From contig CAKULR010000026.1 in assembly GCA_934667295.1 (NCBI GenBank), positions 1 through 13,119 of the forward strand: a stretch of DNA of 13,119 bases. Reading direction: 5' to 3'. This document shows positions 1-7,060 of this stretch, in pieces. The notes below the pieces were generated by a model. It was not told the DNA's origin. It ran no database searches and saw nothing but the letters and a program-made list of their open reading frames with translations. Positions within the stretch are counted from its first letter, which is position 1, and every line of letters begins with the position of its first letter. This DNA comes from an uncultured Kiritimatiellota bacterium. Lineage in GTDB: Bacteria; Verrucomicrobiota; Kiritimatiellia; RFP12; UBA1067. The position numbers were made by a program, and so were the translations under genes.

Positions 1-59
1 CGTACCAGACTCACTACTCGTACCAGACACAATCTCCATAAGGCAAGAACAGCAAGGGC

Positions 60-107
60 AATGGAAAGTGCATTTCGACAGGGATTGTCTCAGTTGCACT
101 TCCCATT
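60..107 (-). terminator. Stem-loop at the 3' end of the radical SAM gene
   Basis: The arms are 60-72 and 95-107. Read as minus-strand RNA they form a 13-bp stem with one G-U wobble; read as plus-strand RNA the same position is an A-C mismatch, so the structure fits minus-strand transcription. The loop contains a smaller hairpin (77-80 with 86-89). The upstream arm includes the last codons of the radical SAM gene, and the stop codon (90-92) lies in the loop. The sequence after the stem is only moderately T-rich, so this could be a terminator or a 3'-end stabiliser. Confidence 0.45.
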
Positions 108-1055
108 CGGATTGCCGACGGGATTCGGGAGGCCGACGGTGCCCTCGCCGGAGGACATGTTTTCACCGACGAGGTCCGAGGAGGCGTCGCGGCTTGCGAA
201 GCCCTGGATCCAGCCCTGTTCGAACCCGAAGTCCGCCGCCGCCTCTGTGACGGTCTCGTATTCGTCTTCTGCGACAACACGGTCGAAGGGGGGCGTTTCG
301 CATGCCTTGAACGCGGGGGCGTACTGGCTCATCACGGAGACGTGGACGCGGGGTGAACAGGCGGTGGCGAGCCAGGCGAGGTTCTCGACGGCCTCGTCGG
401 CGTGTCCGGGCAGGACGAGGATGCGCACGATGACGCCGCGCGTCGCGGCACCGGGCGCGTCGGAATCAAGGGGGCCTAGCGTCTCCCAGAGGTATTTCAC
501 GGTAGCGCGCGCGGCGGCGACGTAGCCGGGTGCCTCGGAGGCGGCGCACGCCGTCGCGTCCGAGGCGTAGCGCAGGTCGACGAGCGCGATGTCGCAGAGG
601 TCGCGGTAGGCCGCAAGCGTCTCGGGGCGTTCATAGCCGCTTGAGTTGAAGACGAAGGGCAGACGGATGCCCGCGTCGAGGAGGGGGGCGACGGCGGCGC
701 GGACCATCGGCAGGTAGGGCGTGGGCGAGACGAGGTTCCAGTTGCCGCAGCGGTGCTTGACGGCGAGCGCGCGGAAGATGTCGGTGAGTTCGGGAATCGA
801 AAGATCGCGTCCTTCCCCCTGCCAGCTCCAGGGGGCGTTCTGGCAGTAGAGGCACTTCATCGTGCAGCGCGAAAAGAAGACGGCGCCCGAACCCGTTTCC
901 CCGCAGATGGGAGGCTCCTCGCCGAAGTGTGGACCCCAGCGGAAGACACGCGGCTGCGCACCCGCCCGGCAGAAGCCGGAGGAACCGCGTGCGCGGTCCG
1001 CCCGGCAACGGCGGGGACAGAGTTCGCAGGGAGGGACGCTCACGGATGTGTTCAT
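90..1055 (-). CDS. Radical SAM protein, PflA-related (COG1313-like)
   Basis: A 321-residue protein with the radical SAM cluster motif CxxxCxxC at C64, C68 and C71, in the context FFSRCTMKCLYCQNAPWS, which would bind a 4Fe-4S cluster and S-adenosylmethionine. A second cysteine group near the N-terminus (C10, C13, C17, C29) is typical of the PflX/COG1313 branch related to pyruvate formate-lyase activating enzymes and suggests an additional metal site. The protein should be cytoplasmic; its substrate is not known from sequence. The ATG at 1055 is favoured because the cysteine-rich N-terminus starts right after it, although no clear Shine-Dalgarno precedes it. It is the last gene of the minus-strand block, separated from pssA by a repeat-filled gap, and a stem-loop overlaps its 3' end. 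The family assignment is firm; the activase role is not. Confidence 0.85.
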   Translation of the reverse strand: MNTSVSVPPCELCPRRCRADRARGSSGFCRAGAQPRVFRWGPHFGEEPPICGETGSGAVFFSRCTMKCLYCQNAPWSWQGEGRDLSIPELTDIFRALAVKHRCGNWNLVSPTPYLPMVRAAVAPLLDAGIRLPFVFNSSGYERPETLAAYRDLCDIALVDLRYASDATACAASEAPGYVAAARATVKYLWETLGPLDSDAPGAATRGVIVRILVLPGHADEAVENLAWLATACSPRVHVSVMSQYAPAFKACETPPFDRVVAEDEYETVTEAAADFGFEQGWIQGFASRDASSDLVGENMSSGEGTVGLPNPVGNPNGKCN

Positions 1056-1068
1056 GTTACGTTAAGTC

Positions 1069-1081
1069 GCCGCTACGCGGC
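1069..1081. repeat. Small GC hairpin upstream of the radical SAM gene
   Basis: A perfect 5-bp inverted repeat, GCCGC-tac-GCGGC, lies 14 nt upstream of the radical SAM start and next to the octamer array. It is preceded by TTAAGTCGCC, a motif that reappears with one extra A near 11318. Its function is unknown; it could affect translation of the radical SAM mRNA. Confidence 0.35.
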
Positions 1082-1082
1082 T

Positions 1083-1190
1083 TTAAGTAGTTAAGTAGTT
1101 TAAGTAGTTAAGTTTCATCGGGCGTCATCTAAACACGGTCGTAATACCATCAACTTACCAACTTAATCACTTAACTACTTAATCACTTAA
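1083..1190. repeat. Octanucleotide array forming a long imperfect inverted repeat
   Basis: The left arm (1083-1114) consists of TTAAGTAG-type units repeated about every 8 nt. The right arm (1160-1190) is built from ACTTAATC and ACTTAACT units, the reverse complement of the same theme. The arms are 32 and 31 nt and pair along almost their whole length with one bulge and a few mismatches, around a 45-nt spacer. The right arm overlaps the stop codon of pssA (1187-1189). It could act as a cruciform, an mRNA stabiliser or terminator, or be a clade-specific interspersed repeat. Confidence 0.75.
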
Positions 1191-2068
1191 AGGCCGATTT
1201 GGCCGTTCTGTTCGCGGAGGTATTTGGCGCGGACACGGAGGAACGCGAGGCCGACGAAGGGGACCGTGAGGATGTAGAGGAGCCCCACGACGCCGAGCGT
1301 GGGCCAGAAGTGCGTGAAGAGGAACGCGACGAGCAGGATGAGCGCGGCCATTGTCGGCAACAGGTACGCGCGCGTGAGATGGACGCTCTTGAGGGAGATC
1401 GTCGGCAGACGCGAGGCCATGAGCGCCCCCACGAGGAAGAGCATGAACATCGCGAAGCCGGGATGCTGGAAGACCGCCGGCAGGTTCAGCGATTCGGGGA
1501 GCGAGAGGGAGAGGAGGACGGGGGTCAACACCATCCAGCACCCGCCGGGCGCGGGCACGCCGAGGAAGAAGTGCTTCCAGTAGGGAATCGTGGGCTGCTC
1601 CAGCATCGTGTTGAAGCGCGCGAGGCGGAAGGCGTCGCAGAGCGCGTAGAAGAGCGCGAAGGCGAGGAGGGCCTGTTTCGTGGCGAGGGAAAGGGTGAGG
1701 TCGCCGCTCAGCACCCAGAAGTAGAGGTACATCGCGGGCGCGACGCCGAAGTTGACGAAGTCCGCAAGCGAGTCGAGTTCGGCACCGAGCTTCGAACTGC
1801 ACTTCAGGAGGCGCGCGACACGTCCGTCCATCGCGTCGCACAGACAGGCCACGAGAAGGGCGATGAGGCCGAGCTGCCAGTCGCGCGTGGTGACGGGCTG
1901 CTGCGCGAGCGTCTTCGCGTAGTTCGTCGCGCTGAGGGCGATTGCGGTGATACCGCCGCAGGCGGCCATCGAAGTGATGAGATTGGGCACGATCGCGCGC
2001 AGCGGGACACTGCCCTCGCGGAATTCGTGGTTCTTGCGGCGGCGGCCGCGCAGTCTGAACTTGCTCAT
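1187..2068 (-). CDS. pssA: CDP-diacylglycerol--serine O-phosphatidyltransferase
   Basis: A 293-residue membrane enzyme of the CDP-alcohol phosphotransferase family, expected to make phosphatidylserine from CDP-diacylglycerol and serine as the precursor of phosphatidylethanolamine. The family signature is complete: D78, D81-G82, A85-R86, G95, D99 and D103 match DxxDGxxARxxxxxxxxGxxxDxxxD. Several hydrophobic segments before and after the motif fit an integral inner-membrane protein, and the basic N-terminus (RLRGRRRKNH) should stay in the cytoplasm. Length is in the range of longer PssA proteins. The pssA assignment over phosphatidylglycerophosphate synthase rests on the overall type (N-terminal PNLIT motif and extended C-terminal membrane segments). 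The start at 2068 has no visible Shine-Dalgarno; the upstream sequence is pyrimidine-rich. Repeats lie at both ends. Confidence 0.88.
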   Translation of the reverse strand: MSKFRLRGRRRKNHEFREGSVPLRAIVPNLITSMAACGGITAIALSATNYAKTLAQQPVTTRDWQLGLIALLVACLCDAMDGRVARLLKCSSKLGAELDSLADFVNFGVAPAMYLYFWVLSGDLTLSLATKQALLAFALFYALCDAFRLARFNTMLEQPTIPYWKHFFLGVPAPGGCWMVLTPVLLSLSLPESLNLPAVFQHPGFAMFMLFLVGALMASRLPTISLKSVHLTRAYLLPTMAALILLVAFLFTHFWPTLGVVGLLYILTVPFVGLAFLRVRAKYLREQNGQIGL

Positions 2069-2080
2069 GAGTGAAGAGGG

Positions 2081-2127
2081 AGGTTTTAGGTTTCAGGTTC
2101 TAGGTTTTAGCCTTGGGGAGGTTTTAG
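2081..2127. repeat. Heptanucleotide tandem repeat (AGGTTTT type)
   Basis: Four adjacent heptamers start at 2081, 2088, 2095 and 2102 (AGGTTTT, AGGTTTC, AGGTTCT, AGGTTTT), and another AGGTTTT starts at 2119. The last two belong to a 12-nt direct repeat, AGGTTTTAGCCT, at 2102-2113 and 2119-2130. The array nearly fills the 75-bp gap between the glycoside hydrolase stop and the pssA start, so it lies in the untranslated leader of pssA. Function is unknown; a regular heptamer could vary in copy number. Confidence 0.8.
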
Positions 2128-2143
2128 CCTGTGGGAAGAAAAG

Positions 2144-4288
2144 CTACCGAGCGGATTTGAGGAGGCGGGGGTTGCGGATCCAGAAGGTACAGGTCGTGCC
2201 CTTGGGGTTGGCACCGAGGCGGATCGCCTTCACGGCGCCGGGCTTCGCGTTGGAAGGTCCGGAGGTGAGGTCGATGCGGCGGGTCTCCCAGCCCGTGAGC
2301 GGGGCTGGGTAAGGGATGAAGCGCGCGGGATGCGCGGGGGCGGCGAAGACGAGCATGAGGTTCTGGCAGTTGAAGTCGTTCTCGACCTTGTCCTGTACGC
2401 TCTTGACCTCGAACTCGAACATGAGGGCGTCGTCGAAGGCCTCCTCGGGGAGGGTGAGCGTGTAGACGGGGTAGAACCAGCGGTCGGCGGGCTTCGTCCA
2501 GGCGACGTCGAAACGTAGGGCCTGTTCGGCTTCGTCCCAGACGGCGGCGAAGCGGTCGGCGGAGGTGTTGCGCTGCCAGGCCTTGGGGTCGCGCCAGTTC
2601 CGCAGTTCGGTCGTGCGGCAGTTCGCGAGGAAGGCCTTCAGGTTGCGGACGGGCATTACGAGGCGGCTCGTGCGCCGGCCCGCGAAGAGGCCGGAGAGGA
2701 CGAGCGGTTCGACGAGGGGGGCACCCTCCCGCGCGGCGTAGGTGCAGTCGAACGCGGCCACGCCCATCGGCGGCAGGGCGATCTCGGCGGGGAGGCCGGA
2801 AAGCGAGCCGCCCGAAGCGAGGACCGTGCCGCGCTTGGCGGTGGGGGAGAGGTTCCAGACCTGGACGCGGAGGCGGCCCGTGTCGGTGTGGAGTTCGGCG
2901 ACGGACTTGTGGTTCGCGATGCTGAAGTCGTTCGTGTTGAGATCGACGCGGAAGACGACGGAGAGGTCTTCGTCCGCCGCCGGGACGTAGGGCGTGGGCG
3001 TGCCGCACGTGAAGGGCGCGATGTCCGCCTTCAGCCCCCGGAGGCCCGAGAGGTAGGCGGTGTAGCGGGTGGCGGTGACGACGTTCGTGGAGAGGGTGGT
3101 GCGCTGTCCGCAGAGGTCGGTGAGCGTGTAGACACCGGACGGGGGGATGGGCAGGGTGAGCGGGGCGGCGTAGTCGGGCGTGGCGGGGGCCGTGCCGCCC
3201 GCGGTGTCCACGGGCGACACGCTCCAGAACGCGAGCGTCTGCGAACCGTCCGGCTGCGCGAAGAGGTAGCCCTTGAACGCTTCGCCGAGCCTGATTTCGC
3301 CTTCGAGGCGGGCGGTGGCGAGCTCGCGCGTGATCGCGCTCATCGCGGCGTAGGTGGGCTTGACGGTGCCGTCGCGGCGCATCACGCCCCAGTCCTTCGC
3401 GCCGTTGCGCTCGTTGTAGGCGCCGAAGACGAAGAAGTAGTTGCGCGAGACGCCCTGCATCTGGAAGGCGATCTGGCTCTTGGCGTAGAATTCGGCGTGG
3501 ATCAGCTCCTGGGCGGGCGAGTGGGCCTTCTGTCCCTTGATCGCGCCGTCTTCGTCCGAATGGCCTTCGAGGTTCGTGCCGCTCTCGGTCATCCACACGG
3601 CGCGGCCCGCGATGCCGGCTTTCTCCATGAAGGCGCGGAGCTCGCCGAACATAGTCGGGTAGCTGCTGAGCGGTGAGTAGGTGTGGAAGTTGAAGACGTC
3701 GGAATACTTTGCCGCGTCGTTCGCGTACATGCCGGCGTCGTAGGCGTTGCGCGTCGCGTGGCAGACGGCGCCGGGGAGGACGGGCATGTTGGGCCGCGCG
3801 GCCTTGAAGCCGAGGTAGGCGGCCTTGAGGGCGGCCACATAGTCCCAGACCGGCTCGGGGGCGAAGCCGATGTCCTGCTCGTTCCAGAACTCCCAGTCGC
3901 CCATGCGGTCGCCGAAGGCGGCGGCGGTGTCGCGGCAGAAGGCGTAGAGGGCGGCGAGGTTACGGGGCAGCTTCTGGATGCGGTCCATGTAGGTCGGCAC
4001 GTCGTGGAACATGCCCGAGACGTGGATGCCGCGCGCGCGCAGCATGTCCGCGTTGTACATGTAGTAGGAATAGTCGTAGACGCCGGGACGCGGGTTCACC
4101 TCGGCGGCGCGTAGACGTTCGCGCACGTGGGAGAGGCCGGTGCGCCAGAGGAGGTCGCTCACGAGGCGGTAGGTGTCGCCGCCGTACCAGGGGCATTCGA
4201 AGCTGCCGGGGCGCGAGACCCAGCTCTGCGCGGAGTCGACGCCGTAGAAGGAGGCGTCGGTACGCACGCGGCCCGCGGGCACCGGCAC
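2144..4288 (-). CDS. Clan GH-A glycoside hydrolase, main part downstream of an in-frame TAG
   Basis: A 714-residue open frame from a possible GTG start. Residues about 12-330 look like a clan GH-A (beta/alpha)8 barrel: WEFWNEQD gives the likely acid/base E137, and VWMTESGTN the likely nucleophile E235, with HTYSPL between them as in GH39/GH5-type enzymes. After the barrel come beta-rich regions, and about 548-714 resembles a jelly-roll carbohydrate-binding module. The family number and substrate cannot be fixed by eye. The frame continues upstream without a shift through 14 codons to a TAG (4331-4333) and then to a signal peptide starting at 4558, so the intact protein would have about 804 residues. 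The GTG at 4288 has no Shine-Dalgarno, and starting there would give a protein without export signal or complete N-terminal domain. It may be a pseudogene, a readthrough product or a sequencing error. Confidence 0.8.
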   Translation of the reverse strand: MPVPAGRVRTDASFYGVDSAQSWVSRPGSFECPWYGGDTYRLVSDLLWRTGLSHVRERLRAAEVNPRPGVYDYSYYMYNADMLRARGIHVSGMFHDVPTYMDRIQKLPRNLAALYAFCRDTAAAFGDRMGDWEFWNEQDIGFAPEPVWDYVAALKAAYLGFKAARPNMPVLPGAVCHATRNAYDAGMYANDAAKYSDVFNFHTYSPLSSYPTMFGELRAFMEKAGIAGRAVWMTESGTNLEGHSDEDGAIKGQKAHSPAQELIHAEFYAKSQIAFQMQGVSRNYFFVFGAYNERNGAKDWGVMRRDGTVKPTYAAMSAITRELATARLEGEIRLGEAFKGYLFAQPDGSQTLAFWSVSPVDTAGGTAPATPDYAAPLTLPIPPSGVYTLTDLCGQRTTLSTNVVTATRYTAYLSGLRGLKADIAPFTCGTPTPYVPAADEDLSVVFRVDLNTNDFSIANHKSVAELHTDTGRLRVQVWNLSPTAKRGTVLASGGSLSGLPAEIALPPMGVAAFDCTYAAREGAPLVEPLVLSGLFAGRRTSRLVMPVRNLKAFLANCRTTELRNWRDPKAWQRNTSADRFAAVWDEAEQALRFDVAWTKPADRWFYPVYTLTLPEEAFDDALMFEFEVKSVQDKVENDFNCQNLMLVFAAPAHPARFIPYPAPLTGWETRRIDLTSGPSNAKPGAVKAIRLGANPKGTTCTFWIRNPRLLKSAR

Positions 4289-4330
4289 GACGGCGAAGGT
4301 GGCGTCCGCACCCGCGCCCTGCCGATGGTA

Positions 4331-4558
4331 CTAGCCGACGGGGCGCTTTCCGAGCGCGGCGCGTCCGTCCGGCGAGACGGTGCCGGACGCCAGGGCGCGC
4401 CCGCGCCAGTCCGTGAGCGTCCACGCCGCCCCGGCGGTGCCGCCCAGCGCGGTCGCCCTCTCCCGGTCCGTGTAGACGTGCCCCGGCGCATCAAGGGCCA
4501 ACTTCGCCTGTCCCGTGAACAGAATGCCCGCCACCAGCGTGAAGAAAACTGTTTTCAT
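4331..4558 (-). pseudogene. N-terminal segment of the glycoside hydrolase, ended by TAG
   Basis: Codons 1-75 of the same reading frame as the downstream hydrolase. MKTVFFTLVAGILFTGQA is a good Sec signal peptide, followed by a small beta-sandwich-like segment (residues about 20-75, with YTDRERATALGG and WTLTDWRGRALASG). The segment stops in the middle of that domain: after TAG the frame goes on with YHRQGAGADATFAVVPVP, which reads as the last strands of the same domain. A tyrosine at the stop would give GYYH, a sequence often seen at this point of such domains, and TAC to TAG is a single-base change. ATG at 4558 is the only sensible start. The upstream context is ACCTCCC, not a Shine-Dalgarno. 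TAATACT-like TATACT just upstream could be a -10 box of a nearly leaderless mRNA. Confidence 0.7.
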
Positions 4559-4589
4559 GGGAGGTAGTATAGCAAAAATCGGCGCACCG

Positions 4590-4599
4590 GGTCCGGACC
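4590..4599. promoter_or_regulatory. 10-bp perfect palindrome in the divergent intergenic region
   Basis: GGTCCGGACC is a perfect palindrome between the hydrolase start (4558) and the poly-G promoter of the plus-strand gene. It could be an operator for either divergent gene, but in GC-rich DNA a 10-bp palindrome can occur by chance. Confidence 0.25.
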
Positions 4600-4649
4600 T
4601 TGCCCATCCCGACGCATCGGCGGCACGCGAAATTTTTCCATTTTCATAA

Positions 4650-4679
4650 TTGACAATCGCAATGGGGGGGGGGTACAAT
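4650..4679 (+). promoter_or_regulatory. Sigma-70-type promoter with a G10 tract in the spacer
   Basis: TTGACA (4650-4655) is a perfect -35 box and TACAAT (4674-4679) a near-perfect -10 box, 18 nt apart. The spacer ends in ten consecutive G residues (4664-4673), directly against the -10 box. Transcription would begin near 4686, about 50 nt before the ATG at 4736. Change in tract length by slipped-strand mispairing would alter the spacing (17 nt at G9, 19 nt at G11) and so promoter strength, as known for phase-variable surface genes in other bacteria. Confidence 0.75.
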
Positions 4680-4735
4680 ATTGCCGTTTCGTCAAACTCG
4701 GACCAGGCTTTGGAAACAACGAAAAAGGAGAGACC

Positions 4736-6946
4736 ATGAACGGATGCAGAATGGGGCGCGTGATGCGGTGGGCCGTGGGCGTGGCGTTGCTGGCGTGTGC
4801 GGCGCGCGCGGCGGATACGGTCGAGGACGGCGTGCTGACGCTCGATGCGGCGGATGCAGGGCGGACGCTCCAGGCGGCGCTGGAGGCACGGAGCCTTGCG
4901 CTCGCGGACCTCTCGTCCGTCACGTCGCTCGTCATCGACTGCGCGGGCGTCGTCACGAGCGACGTGGCGCTGGCGGGCTGGTCGGGCGACCTGCGGATCC
5001 GTCCCCGGAGCGTCTTCGAAGTGACGGCGAACGGAGCGCTCGGCACGGCGGACGGCGCGATCTTCATCGAGGACGGCGGCCAGCTGAAGATGTCCGTCAT
5101 GGCGAAGTTCACGTGGACGCAGGTGAAGAAGACATGTTCCTTCGAGGGCGAGGGACCGGACGGCAACGGCGCGCTCTACTCGATTTCCGCCCAGCACGAG
5201 AACGAGTACTGCCTGTGGCCCTACCGGCTCGTCATGACGGGCGACGCCACGTGGAAGGCGGCGAATGATTCCCAGATGGATGTCTACGGCGCGGAGCTGG
5301 ACATGAACGGCCACACCCTCCGCTACGGGGTGAGCGGACGCTTCCACGCCGTCAAGATTACGAATCCGGGGCATATCGTCCATTTCTACGGCGGGATGCT
5401 GATCCAGGGCGGCTGCGACTTCGGCGGCGGCGACACGAACACGATCACGGTGCAGAGGGGGGCGACGATGCGCCAGTGGGGCGGCCCCGGCACGACGCCG
5501 TGGACGGCGATCTTCGAACCGGGGTCCAACCTCTATCCGGGCGCCTATTCGGGGAACCAGTGGCAGGGGCCCGTCGTCCTGGAGGGGATGGTGCCCATGC
5601 AGCGGTGGCTGGAAGGGGCGACGATGACGTTCTACGGTCCGGTGAGCGGATCGGGCGGCATCTTCTCGGCCAACAACGGGGTCTACGGAGAGTTGATGAC
5701 GCTGCGCCTTGCCTGTCCGACGAACGACTTCCGGGGTGGCGTGCAGTTGAGGGGATGCGTGCTCGACCTGCCGACGGACGGCGCGCTGCCGGCGGACGGC
5801 GCGGAGCTCGTGATGACCAATTCGTCCGTCACGTTCGCGGAGGGCATCGCCTACGACCTTCCGGCGGCGGTCTTCTCCGGCACGGGCACCGTCTCGCGCG
5901 GTTCGGGCGCGTGGCGCGGGAGCGTGACGAAGGACGGGGCGGGCGAACTCGTCTACGCCTCGGGCGTGGGGGCCGACCTCCTGGACGTGAAGGGCGGAAG
6001 CGTGCGGCTCGTGTGCGACGACAAGGGGCTGTACCGGGGAATCGTGCAGGGGACGAAGGAGGAGAACACGGCCCTCGCGGCCTTCGAGGCCGCGTCCGTT
6101 CCCACGAACGGCTGGGCGGCTTTCCCGGACTACTCCTACCCCGCGCGGAGCGGTTCGTGGAAGAGCTACATGGCCGTCTTCTATTCGGGGTACCTCTGGA
6201 ACCGATCGGACGCGGACGTGGTGTGGACGTTCGGGGCGTGCATCGACGACCGCGCGCGGCTGTTCCTCAACGGCGAGGAGATCCTGACGTGCAAGGTCTG
6301 GAATTCCCTCCAGTTCGCACAGGCGACGCTCCATCCGGGCGCGAACCGCTTCGAGTGGCGCATGTACAACATCGAGGGCGGCGCGGGCGGTTCGACCGGC
6401 GGCGGGAGCGTGAACTGGGAGACGGCGAAGGGCCTCGCCTACCACGTGGGCGCGACGGATTCGACGGACCCCGCCGACTTCACGGCGTTCACGGCGGACG
6501 ACGCGGGGACGCTCTTCACGTTCACGGACGGGACGGTGGAGAGTCGACAGGCCCTGCTGCCGGTGTTCGGCACGGTGCGCCTCGCCGCCGGTACGGCGCT
6601 GGACCTCGGGGGCTTCGCCTACACGGTGAAGACGGTCGAGGGCGTGGGGACCGTGGCGGGTGGTCCGCTCACGGTCACGGAGACGCTGGTCGCCCCGGCG
6701 GCGGCGCTCAAGGCGGGCGGCGTGCTGACGGTCGAAGGGACGCTCACCTTCGGCGCGGGGGCCGTCCTCGACGCGGACGAGCCGGAGGCGCTGGCCCACG
6801 TCGGCGAACTCGTGGTGGCCACGGCGGAGCGGATCGAGGGCAAGCCGGCCCTTTCGCCCGCGCTCAAGGCGGCGAACTGGATCGTCGTCTGCGCGGACGG
6901 CTGGGTGACGCTGCGCCGTTCGGGCCTCGCCATCATCTTCCGCTGA
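4736..6946 (+). CDS. Large secreted strand-repeat protein with PA14-like domain
   Basis: A 736-residue exported protein. The N-terminus (basic residues, VGVALLACAARA, then ADTVEDG) is a Sec signal peptide with probable cleavage after ARA; the LLAC stretch is a poor lipobox, so lipidation is less likely. Residues about 30-460 are rich in short beta strands, Gly, Asp and Thr; around 395-425 the pattern KDGAGELVYASG followed by LDVKGGSVRL resembles autotransporter-associated beta-strand repeats. Residues about 468-555, with FGACIDDRARLFLNGEEIL, resemble a PA14-type carbohydrate-binding fold. The C-terminal third is again strand-rich, with no transmembrane barrel, sorting motif or anchor visible. 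AAGGAG at 4725-4730, 5 nt before the ATG, sets the start. It is driven by the poly-G promoter. A surface or secreted binding role is likely; the molecular function is unknown. Confidence 0.85.
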   Translation: MNGCRMGRVMRWAVGVALLACAARAADTVEDGVLTLDAADAGRTLQAALEARSLALADLSSVTSLVIDCAGVVTSDVALAGWSGDLRIRPRSVFEVTANGALGTADGAIFIEDGGQLKMSVMAKFTWTQVKKTCSFEGEGPDGNGALYSISAQHENEYCLWPYRLVMTGDATWKAANDSQMDVYGAELDMNGHTLRYGVSGRFHAVKITNPGHIVHFYGGMLIQGGCDFGGGDTNTITVQRGATMRQWGGPGTTPWTAIFEPGSNLYPGAYSGNQWQGPVVLEGMVPMQRWLEGATMTFYGPVSGSGGIFSANNGVYGELMTLRLACPTNDFRGGVQLRGCVLDLPTDGALPADGAELVMTNSSVTFAEGIAYDLPAAVFSGTGTVSRGSGAWRGSVTKDGAGELVYASGVGADLLDVKGGSVRLVCDDKGLYRGIVQGTKEENTALAAFEAASVPTNGWAAFPDYSYPARSGSWKSYMAVFYSGYLWNRSDADVVWTFGACIDDRARLFLNGEEILTCKVWNSLQFAQATLHPGANRFEWRMYNIEGGAGGSTGGGSVNWETAKGLAYHVGATDSTDPADFTAFTADDAGTLFTFTDGTVESRQALLPVFGTVRLAAGTALDLGGFAYTVKTVEGVGTVAGGPLTVTETLVAPAAALKAGGVLTVEGTLTFGAGAVLDADEPEALAHVGELVVATAERIEGKPALSPALKAANWIVVCADGWVTLRRSGLAIIFR

Positions 6947-6972
6947 GGGTGCGGTTCGTCGGCGGCACGGGG

Positions 6973-6988
6973 GACTTTAACCAAAGTC
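6973..6988. promoter_or_regulatory. Inverted repeat GACTTT-AACC-AAAGTC
   Basis: A perfect 6-bp stem with a 4-nt loop, between the end of the 736-residue protein gene and the 38-residue small gene. It has no T tract on the plus-strand side, so it is a weak terminator at best. It could equally be an operator for the small gene. Confidence 0.35.
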
Positions 6989-7060
6989 TAACCGAATCCA
7001 CACGCACTTCCAATCGGCGTATGCGAAACTATGCGCGTCTTCTGAAAGGAGGATACGACC

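Noticed and set aside
1..28. Direct repeat CGTACCAGAC at 1-10 and 19-28 as an attachment site
   Set aside because: Only 10 bp at the window edge, with no integrase or tRNA gene nearby; too little to support a mobile element border.
1083..1190. Octamer array as a CRISPR array
   Set aside because: Units are 8 nt with no unique spacers of regular length, and no cas gene is present.
1199..2074. Long plus-strand open frame opposite pssA (291 codons)
   Set aside because: It is the antisense of a well-supported gene; its composition (runs of E, R, H) is typical of a shadow frame in GC-rich DNA, with no recognisable domain.
4331..4333. Genome-wide recoding of TAG as an explanation of the interrupted hydrolase
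   Set aside because: TAG ends the hydrolase itself (2144-2146), the small membrane gene (7175-7177) and the translocator (13023-13025) at sensible positions, so TAG acts as a stop here.
4331..6799. 822-codon minus-strand frame opposite the large secreted protein gene
   Set aside because: Only its last 75 codons (from ATG 4558) make sense, as the signal-peptide part of the hydrolase; the rest is antisense to a real gene.
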